Assembly: GCF_014646275.1 (NCBI RefSeq)
Contig: NZ_BMND01000003.1
Coordinates: 367,988 to 431,987 of the forward strand
From: Streptomyces kronopolitis
Lineage (GTDB): Bacteria; Actinomycetota; Actinomycetes; Streptomycetales; Streptomycetaceae
DNA length: 64,000 bases
Direction: 5' to 3'
Shown here piece by piece: positions 58,442-64,000 of the stretch. Each line of letters starts with the position of its first letter. Position 1 is the first letter of the stretch. The position numbers and the translations under genes were made by a program. Below the pieces are notes generated by a model. The model was not told where the DNA came from. It saw only the letters and a program-made list of their open reading frames with translations, and did not search any database.

Positions 58442-59623
58442 TCAGCTGTGCAGCGCGCTGCGCTGCTGCCACTGCTGCCAGCTCTCCTGCCAGACCTCCA
58501 GGCCGTTGCCGACATCGGTCTTCGCGGTGCTGCTGCTGCCCTTCACCTCGACCGTGGAGCCGATCGGCAGGAAGTCGTAGACCGTCTTGGCGTCCGAGGT
58601 GGTCATGCCGAAGCAGCCGTGGCTGTTGTTCTCCACGCCGAGCGACTTGTTCCACGGGGCGGAGTGCAGGAAGGTCCCGGACGCGGTCATGTGGGTGACC
58701 CACTTGGAGTCCAGCTTCCACTGGTTGCCGTACCCGATGGTGGCGGAGTCCATCGTCTCGGCCGCGTTCTTGCTGCGGACGGTGTGCACGCCGCCGCGGG
58801 TCGGGGCCTCCGGGGAGCCCGCGGAGCCGCGGATGGTGCCGACGCTCTTGCCGTTCTCGTACATCGTCAGGGTGTGGGACGGGACGTCGATGACGGCCTT
58901 GTGGTCGGCGCCGATGCGGAAGCCGAAGTCGTAGTCCCGGGCGAACCAGCCGCCGTCGGAACCGGAGTCGATCCCGGACAGCGCGCCCTTCACGGAGACC
59001 TTGGTGCCGGCGGGCCAGTAGTCCTTGGGGCGCCAGTCGATCCGGTCCTTGCCGGAGTAGTCCTTGACCCAGCCCCAGGCACCCTCGACCTTCGGCTGGG
59101 TGGTGACCGTCAGCGCCTTCTCGATCTCGGCGCGCTTGTCCTTGGCCACGGGGTTGTCGAAGAGGATCGACACCGGCATCCCGGTGCCCACGGTCTGACC
59201 GCCGCCCGGGGTGTTGGTGAGCTTGTTGATCTTTTCGGGCTGCTCCGTGGTGAATTCCGAGGTGGCGGCCGCTTCCTTGCCCTCGGTCGACTTCGTCTTG
59301 GTGCGCACGGTGTAGGTGGTCTTCGGCGTCACCTTGCCGTCCGAGGTCCATGACGCGCCGTCACCGGCGAGGCGGCCGCCGACTGTGCCGCCCTTGTCGG
59401 TCTTGACCTCGACCGCGGTGAGCTTTCCGCCGTCGGCCCGCACGGATATCCGCGAGCCGAGCTTGGCCGCCTTGGTTCCGGCGGCCGGGGTGACGGTCAC
59501 CTTGGCGGCCGGCTCGTCGGCCTTCGTCGTGCCCGAACCCGGCCCGCATGCGGTCAACAGGGCGGCGCCCGCGGCCAGGGCGGGTATCAACCGGGCGAAG
59601 TGGCGGCGTGGTCCGGCGTGCAC
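58442..59623 (-). CDS. L,D-transpeptidase lipoprotein (Ig-like plus YkuD)
   Basis: A 393-residue cell-wall enzyme that forms 3-3 peptidoglycan cross-links. The lipobox LTAC (Cys26) anchors it. Two Ig-like domains (about 40-240) precede the YkuD domain, with His320 and the SHGC motif (Ser334-Cys337, Cys337 nucleophile). The layout matches mycobacterial LdtMt2. GTG start at 59623 with GGAGGG. Confidence 0.93.
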   Translation of the reverse strand: MHAGPRRHFARLIPALAAGAALLTACGPGSGTTKADEPAAKVTVTPAAGTKAAKLGSRISVRADGGKLTAVEVKTDKGGTVGGRLAGDGASWTSDGKVTPKTTYTVRTKTKSTEGKEAAATSEFTTEQPEKINKLTNTPGGGQTVGTGMPVSILFDNPVAKDKRAEIEKALTVTTQPKVEGAWGWVKDYSGKDRIDWRPKDYWPAGTKVSVKGALSGIDSGSDGGWFARDYDFGFRIGADHKAVIDVPSHTLTMYENGKSVGTIRGSAGSPEAPTRGGVHTVRSKNAAETMDSATIGYGNQWKLDSKWVTHMTASGTFLHSAPWNKSLGVENNSHGCFGMTTSDAKTVYDFLPIGSTVEVKGSSSTAKTDVGNGLEVWQESWQQWQQRSALHS

Positions 59624-59798
59624 GGGGGTCCCTCCAGAGCAGACAGCTGACAGTGGCGGAGCCCGGCCCTGCGCGGGGTCACCGCCCGGGGCTGTCGAAG
59701 GACCCGCCGCCTATGCAGAGGGTGTGTCTGCTGAGGTGGTTGTCCGGTGCACCGGATCATTAGGACACAGTTCGATATCGGGGGATCGGGGAACGCGG

Positions 59799-59832
59799 CG
59801 GTGGCCGGCCACGGGGGAGTGGCCGGCCACCG
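59799..59832 (-). terminator. Hairpin, probable second terminator
   Basis: A 14-bp perfect inverted repeat with a 6-nt loop; each arm is itself the palindrome TGGCCGGCCA. It lies behind the DUF6777 terminator. Nothing else is seen in 59624-59896. Confidence 0.5.
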
Positions 59833-59846
59833 GTACGCGACGGAAC

Positions 59847-59878
59847 GCGGCCGCCCGCGGAAGGTCGCGGGCGGCCGC
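59847..59878 (-). terminator. Terminator after DUF6777 gene
   Basis: A 13-bp perfect GC stem (59847-59859 with 59866-59878), 6-nt loop, 18 nt beyond the DUF6777 stop. Confidence 0.65.
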
Positions 59879-59896
59879 TTCAGCCGGTCGTCGGGG

Positions 59897-61201
59897 TCAA
59901 CTCGACGGTGGTGTCCCGCCACCGCCCCCGCCGCCGGGCGAGCCGCCGCCGCCCGTGGTCCCCCCGCCGGTCGTGCCGCCGCCGGTCGTCTCGCCACCGG
60001 TCGTGTTACCGCCGGTCGTCTCTCCGCCGGTCGTGCCGCCGCCCGGGCTGCTGCCGCCGGTCGAGGCGGACTGGCCGCCGGTGGTGCTGCCGCCCCCGGT
60101 GCTCCCCGGCGGCTGTCCCGGCGAGGCCGTGCCGCCCCCGTTGGAGCCGGTGGTGCCGGAGGAGGTCTCCCCGGACGACGGGGACTGGTTCGGCGGCGGC
60201 TGGGAGTTGGAGGGCCCGCTGGGGGTCTGGGACGGCGGGGAGGTCGGGCTGTCGGTGGTGCCGGTGGTGCCCTGGGGGCGCTTGAACCAGGTGCCGGTCT
60301 GCGGGTTGCGCAGCGTGAAGTCCTTGATCTTGGACTTGGCGGGCGTGACCACGACCACGTTCGAGGACCGGTAGCCGGGCCACGTCGTGCCGACCGTCTT
60401 CACGTCCCCCTTGAGCGCCGTCGGCTTCGTCAGCGGGTTCCCGCACTTGCAGCGCACCCGCGGCACCCCGTACGCGTCGACCATGACCGCGGTGCCGGAC
60501 TGCAGTACCGACTGGAACGAGGTGGTCTTGCCGTCCCGGTAGCCGTGGTTGGTGACCCGGGTGTCATAGCTCAGCTGTACGGGCGTCAGCGACCGCAGAT
60601 AGCGCGGGACATCGTTCGGGGCCACGCCCGCGACGCCGGCGAACGCCTTGTTCTTGGCGGGGGCGCCGGTGAGATAGCTGATCTGCTTCTCGACATCGCA
60701 GGCCGAGCTGTTCTGGGACCCGCCGTAGAGGCCGGGCGTCGCCCCCGAGAACTCGCTGTTCGAGCCGCTGGACTTCTTGGGCGTGGCGGACGGGGACGGG
60801 GACGAGTCGTTCGCCGAGGACTTGGTCACCGGGTCGCGGCCGGTCGAGGCGGCCGGCTCGGCGAAGACCTCGCTCGTGCCGCCGCTCGGCCGGGTGAGCA
60901 CGAGGGTGATGATCACGGCGGCGACCACGGCGGCCGCGATGATCGCGACCCGCGGGGCGGACCGCCACCAGGGCTTGCCGCCCTCCCCGCCGCCGTCCCC
61001 GCCGCCTCCGCCCCCGCCGCGGCCGCCGGGGCCGTCCGGTCCGCTCGGTCCGCCCGGGCGGGTGGCGGTGGCCGGGGGCGCGGGCTCCTCCGGCCGCTGC
61101 GGTTCCGGTTGCGGGGTCACCTGCGTCGGCTCGTGCGAGGGGCCGGAGAGCGGGCCCGACGGGGGGCCTGTCGGGTGGCTGTCAGGCGGGGGAGGAGTCA
61201 C
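59897..61201 (-). CDS. DUF6777 domain-containing membrane/extracytoplasmic protein
   Basis: A 434-residue protein. A Pro-rich cytosolic region is followed by one membrane span (VAIIAAAVVAAVIITLVL, about residue 90), the DUF6777 domain (EFSGATPGLYGGSQNSSACDVEKQISYL ... VRCKCGNPL) and a 120-residue Gly/Thr/Ser-rich tail with repeated TTGGG units. Three Cys (SAC, CKC) could form disulfides. The function is unknown. GGAAGG precedes the GTG at 61201. It is divergent from the streptophobe gene. Confidence 0.82.
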   Translation of the reverse strand: MTPPPPDSHPTGPPSGPLSGPSHEPTQVTPQPEPQRPEEPAPPATATRPGGPSGPDGPGGRGGGGGGGDGGGEGGKPWWRSAPRVAIIAAAVVAAVIITLVLTRPSGGTSEVFAEPAASTGRDPVTKSSANDSSPSPSATPKKSSGSNSEFSGATPGLYGGSQNSSACDVEKQISYLTGAPAKNKAFAGVAGVAPNDVPRYLRSLTPVQLSYDTRVTNHGYRDGKTTSFQSVLQSGTAVMVDAYGVPRVRCKCGNPLTKPTALKGDVKTVGTTWPGYRSSNVVVVTPAKSKIKDFTLRNPQTGTWFKRPQGTTGTTDSPTSPPSQTPSGPSNSQPPPNQSPSSGETSSGTTGSNGGGTASPGQPPGSTGGGSTTGGQSASTGGSSPGGGTTGGETTGGNTTGGETTGGGTTGGGTTGGGGSPGGGGGGGTPPSS

Positions 61202-61463
61202 GGGTGCCCTTCCGACGCGTGTGGGCCATCCGGCTATGCGAATTTTGCCCGTGTTTGTCGATGTCAAGGACATTGTGTGCCCGGGTTCGGTACGGTCCGC
61301 AAGCGGGGCGGTACACAGGGTGCTTACCGTGGGGGCAGCCGTCCGCGCGGGCGGGGCACCGGGCTGCGGGCTCCCGGCGGAGCGCCACGGGTCCCCGTGC
61401 ACCGCGGTCAAGGCGCCCACCAGGCGGATCGCCGCAGGCGGTCCCGTACCGGCAGGAGAGAGC

Positions 61464-62789
61464 GTGAGCCAGCAGCGAGGTCCCACGTCGGACGCCCCGC
61501 CGCCCGGCCCGGTACCCGTCCACGGCGCGCCACCCGCCCTCCGGGCCTGGGCGCACGCGCTCGGGACGGCCGTGGCGGGCTTCGCCACCATGCTCGTGGT
61601 CGCCACGCTCGGTCTGTGGGCGGCCGGCGCCGCGGACCTCCCCGGCGGGGCGTTCCCCTCGGTGATCGCGGCGACCGTGGTGATGGCCGCCGGCGGCTCG
61701 GTCGGCCTGTCGGGCGGCGCCGGAGAACTCGCCCGGGCGCACGCGGACCTCGACGCCGTACCGCTGTCGGTCACCCTCGCGGGGGCGCTGGTGACCGCCG
61801 CCGTCTTCCTGCTGCCGCTGCGCCACCGGGCGGTGGCCGGCACCGGGGAACTGCTCGCCCGGATCGCGCGGACCGCGGTGTGCTGGCTGGTGATCCTGCT
61901 GCTGCTCGCGCTCGCGGCCTCGCACGACTTCCGGATCGCGGTCGGCGACGGCATCGCCGCCCAGCTCGGCGCCGACCTGGGCGCCACCCCCGTCATCGGC
62001 TTCCGCGCCGACCTGCCCGCCACGCTCGGCGTCGGCCTGCTGTGGGTGCTGGCGCTGCTGGTCCTGACGTTCCTGATCTCCCGCCGGGCCCCGCTCTCCG
62101 CGCGGCTGCTGCACTTCCAGGACTCCGTGCGGCCCCCCGCGTTCGCGATGCTGCTGACCCTGCTCGCCTATGCCGTGATCGGGCTGGTCATCGGCATCGT
62201 CGAGCTGTTCACCCGGGGCGATCCGGCACAGACCTTCGCGGTGATCTTCCTCGGACTGCCCAATCTGATGTGGATGGCGCTGGGCATCGGCACCGGCGGC
62301 GGCTGGGTGGGCCATGTCGACAAGGCCATCGGGCTGCCCGTGCCGACCGCCCTGGACCAGGTGCTGCGCACCCGCGGGCAGCGGACCCTGGACCTCGGTG
62401 CGCTGGCCGCGCACGACGGCCGGGCCTGGCTGCTGGTGGCGGTGGCGGCCGTGGTGCTGCTCGCCGCCGCCTTCGTCTCGGCGGTCCGCTCCCCGGCCCG
62501 GCGGCCGGCCTGGCGGCACGCCGTCGAGCTGGCCGTGGCGCTGGCGCTCACCCTGCTCACCGTCGGACTGCTCACCCGGATCTCCGCGCGCTTCGGGCTC
62601 TCGCTGATCGGCGTCGGCAACCTCGGGGGCGGCCTGGGCAACGCGGTCACCCTGGACCCGCAACTCCTGCGGCTGGTGGGCGTGGGCCTGCTGTGGGGGC
62701 TGGTCACCGGCTTCCTCGGCAGCCTGCTGGCGCGGCGGGTACGGCACCCGGGCGAGGTGGCGGCCCCGGAGCCGCCACGCGGACCCTGA
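61464..62789 (+). CDS. Streptophobe family polytopic membrane protein
   Basis: A 441-residue, very hydrophobic protein with about nine to ten membrane spans (VAGFATMLVVATLGLWAAGA onward), of the Streptomyces 'streptophobe' family. The function is unknown; it is commonly found beside Ser/Thr kinase genes, as here. GTG at 61464 with GGAGAGAG. A TACCGT box at about 61325 is a possible -10. It converges on the kinase gene with 4 nt between. Confidence 0.82.
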   Translation: MSQQRGPTSDAPPPGPVPVHGAPPALRAWAHALGTAVAGFATMLVVATLGLWAAGAADLPGGAFPSVIAATVVMAAGGSVGLSGGAGELARAHADLDAVPLSVTLAGALVTAAVFLLPLRHRAVAGTGELLARIARTAVCWLVILLLLALAASHDFRIAVGDGIAAQLGADLGATPVIGFRADLPATLGVGLLWVLALLVLTFLISRRAPLSARLLHFQDSVRPPAFAMLLTLLAYAVIGLVIGIVELFTRGDPAQTFAVIFLGLPNLMWMALGIGTGGGWVGHVDKAIGLPVPTALDQVLRTRGQRTLDLGALAAHDGRAWLLVAVAAVVLLAAAFVSAVRSPARRPAWRHAVELAVALALTLLTVGLLTRISARFGLSLIGVGNLGGGLGNAVTLDPQLLRLVGVGLLWGLVTGFLGSLLARRVRHPGEVAAPEPPRGP

Positions 62790-62798
62790 CCGCTCAGG
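62785..62798. terminator. Palindrome holding both stop codons of convergent genes
   Basis: CCTGA-CCGC-TCAGG: the left arm has the TGA of the streptophobe gene, the right arm the stop of the kinase gene. The stem is only 5 bp, so a weak terminator at best. Confidence 0.35.
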
Positions 62799-63852
62799 CC
62801 GCCGGCGGGGACTCGGCGCGGCCCGGGAACACCGGGGTGGCCCAGCGCGGGGGCGGCGGAGGCGCCGGGCTGCGCCGGCCGCCCGGGTCGGCCCCGGCGT
62901 CCACCTGCGTCGGCGGATGCGCGCGGGCCTCGCCCGCCGCCGGCCCGGGCCCGGCGGTCCGGCCTGCGGCCCGCAGCGCCGCCACGAACCCCCGGCAGGT
63001 CTCGTAGCGGTCATCGGGCGCCTTGGCCAGGGACTGGGCGAACACCGTGTCGACGGACTCCGGCAGATCCGGCCGCTGCTGCGTCAGCGCCGGCGGCGGA
63101 TCGTACTGGTGGGCCCACAGCAGCGCCATGTCGTCGTCGCGCCGGAACGGCGGCGCCCCCGTCAGCATCTCGAACAGCACGCAGGCCAGGCTGTAGACAT
63201 CGCAGCGGCCGTCCACCGGGCGGCCCGAGATCTGCTCCGGCGCCACGTAGTCCAGGGTGCCGACGAACTGTCCGACGCTGGTGAACCCGGTCAGCGACAG
63301 GGACTTCTTCGTCAGGCCGAAGTCGGTGAGGTAGGCATGCTCGGGGCGGTCGCTGTCGGTGCCCTCGGCGATCAGGATGTTGCCCGGCTTGACGTCGCGG
63401 TGCACCAGGTCGTGCGCATGGGCGGCGTCCAGCGCCGAGGCCACCTGGAGGCCGATCCGGCAGGCCGTCTCCAGCGGCAGCGGGCCGTCGCGGTCCAGCA
63501 GCGCCCGCAGGTCCCGCCCCTGCACGTAGCGCATCGCGATGTAGAGCACGCCCTCGGTCTCCCCGGCCTCGAAGACCGGGACGATGTGCGGGTGGTCGAT
63601 CGCCGCGGCGACCCGCGACTCATGGGCGAAGCGCTGCCGGAAGGTGTCGTTCCGGGCGAGTTCGGGCGCCAGCAACTTGACCGCCACCGTGCGGCCCAGC
63701 CGCAGGTCCTCGGCCCGGTAGACCACGGCCATCCCGCCCCGGCCGATCTCGTCCTGGAGCAGGTACCCGGCGAGCTGCCGCCCGCGCAGCGCGGGGGAGT
63801 CGGGGGCCGTGGCGCGCTCCGGTCCCCGGTCGGCCGCCTGCCCGTCGCTCAC
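62794..63852 (-). CDS. Serine/threonine protein kinase (PknB-like, cytosolic)
   Basis: A 352-residue Hanks-type kinase. GRGGMAVVYRAED is the P-loop, Lys59 (VAVKLL) the ATP lysine, HRDVKPGN with Asp153 the catalytic loop and DFG at 177-179; GTLDYVAPEQ is the APE-equivalent. After about residue 290 comes a Pro-rich tail without a membrane span. GTG start at 63852. It follows the partial gene at 63859 by 6 nt, so they form an operon. Confidence 0.93.
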   Translation of the reverse strand: MSDGQAADRGPERATAPDSPALRGRQLAGYLLQDEIGRGGMAVVYRAEDLRLGRTVAVKLLAPELARNDTFRQRFAHESRVAAAIDHPHIVPVFEAGETEGVLYIAMRYVQGRDLRALLDRDGPLPLETACRIGLQVASALDAAHAHDLVHRDVKPGNILIAEGTDSDRPEHAYLTDFGLTKKSLSLTGFTSVGQFVGTLDYVAPEQISGRPVDGRCDVYSLACVLFEMLTGAPPFRRDDDMALLWAHQYDPPPALTQQRPDLPESVDTVFAQSLAKAPDDRYETCRGFVAALRAAGRTAGPGPAAGEARAHPPTQVDAGADPGGRRSPAPPPPPRWATPVFPGRAESPPAA

Positions 63853-63858
63853 CGCGGA

Positions 63859-64000
63859 TCACCCGCGTCCGGCGGCCGGCGGCGGGCCTCCGGGGTCCAT
63901 GGCCCGGGTCCGGTCGGGGTCCGGCGGGGGCGGCTGCGCGTCCGGCGGCTGCGGCTGCGGCTGCGGCGCGGGCTCGGCGGCAGCGGGCCGGGTCGCGGCG
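63859..64000 (-). CDS. C-terminal fragment of Pro-rich protein (5' end outside window)
   Basis: An open frame of 46 codons with a stop at 63859-63861, rich in Pro, Gln and Asp (APQPQPQPPDAQPPPPDPDR). It reads as the disordered tail of a protein encoded upstream of the kinase, possibly another kinase. There are no domains to identify. Confidence 0.5.
   Translation of the reverse strand, partial: AATRPAAAEPAPQPQPQPPDAQPPPPDPDRTRAMDPGGPPPAAGRG

Noticed and set aside
59930..60060. TTGGG-coding repeats as a DNA satellite
   Set aside because: They are explained as the low-complexity C-terminal tail of the DUF6777 protein in frame.
59747..63007. Long plus-strand ORF (1086 codons) across DUF6777, streptophobe and kinase
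   Set aside because: Low-complexity shadow translation; all three underlying genes have clear family features.
1..64000. CRISPR arrays, tRNA/rRNA genes, prophage or conjugative element
   Set aside because: No regularly spaced repeats, no cloverleaf-like CCA-adjacent sequences and no phage or transfer genes were recognised anywhere in the window.

Overview
The window is high-GC actinobacterial chromosome and almost certainly Streptomyces. Codon third positions are nearly all G or C, GTG starts are frequent, several genes have leaderless promoters of the form TANNNT-N6/7-start, and family-typical genes are present (SAV2148-family HEPN protein, streptophobe, DUF6777, a Streptomyces-type cys locus). 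It reads as ordinary chromosome: no prophage, CRISPR, tRNA or rRNA was seen. One miniature transposable element and several decaying genes stand out.

Layout. 1-5 kb: 3' end of a copper amine oxidase, SAV2148-type HEPN protein, SDR oxidoreductase, DEDDh exonuclease and an APH-type kinase. 5-8 kb: secreted S8 protease with a strong terminator, then a leaderless small membrane ORF overlapping a processive-type GT2. 8-13.6 kb: a patch with signs of decay: Zn alcohol dehydrogenase behind a coupled His-rich mini-ORF, a DegT-fold protein with a shifted active-site lysine, a frameshifted FAD monooxygenase with its PadR regulator, and a three-frame gene remnant. 13.6-19.8 kb: alpha-glucoside-type import operon (LacI regulator, lipoprotein, two permeases, GH13) with paired operators and no ATPase gene. 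19.8-29.5 kb: a complete assimilatory sulfate operon on the minus strand (cysI, zinc-ribbon partner, cysH, cysC, cysD, cysN, then a sulfonate-type ABC transporter and a sirohydrochlorin chelatase-like gene), preceded by a 27-residue cysteine-regulated leader peptide that is easily missed.

29.5-37 kb: GNAT, class F sortase, GAF-domain regulator, an adenylate-kinase-like protein lacking its P-loop, AidB-like acyl-CoA dehydrogenase, BrkB membrane protein and a SpoIIE/PP2C phosphatase. 37.3-44 kb: a sugar/glycan cluster (epimerase, GT2, DUF2064, methyltransferase) facing a membrane protein and a cytochrome b/sulfite-oxidase-like fusion, followed by a GT-C-like membrane protein. 44-52.4 kb: MarR regulator, serine hydrolase, class 3 lipase, and a three-subunit xanthine-dehydrogenase-type molybdoenzyme whose FAD subunit is frameshifted near its C-terminus, then a HATPase regulator. 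52.9-64 kb: Tat-exported phospholipase C, a seven-blade YncE propeller with IPT/TIG repeats, an aldo/keto reductase, an L,D-transpeptidase lipoprotein, DUF6777, streptophobe, and a Ser/Thr kinase followed by a partial Pro-rich gene.

The most striking observation is at 57.05-57.24 kb. A 158-bp MITE with perfect inverted repeats and a CTAG target duplication sits inside what looks like a MerR-type promoter (-35, 19-bp spacer with palindrome, -10) of the aldo/keto reductase gene. It separates the -35/operator from the -10 while the target duplication regenerates the -10 box.
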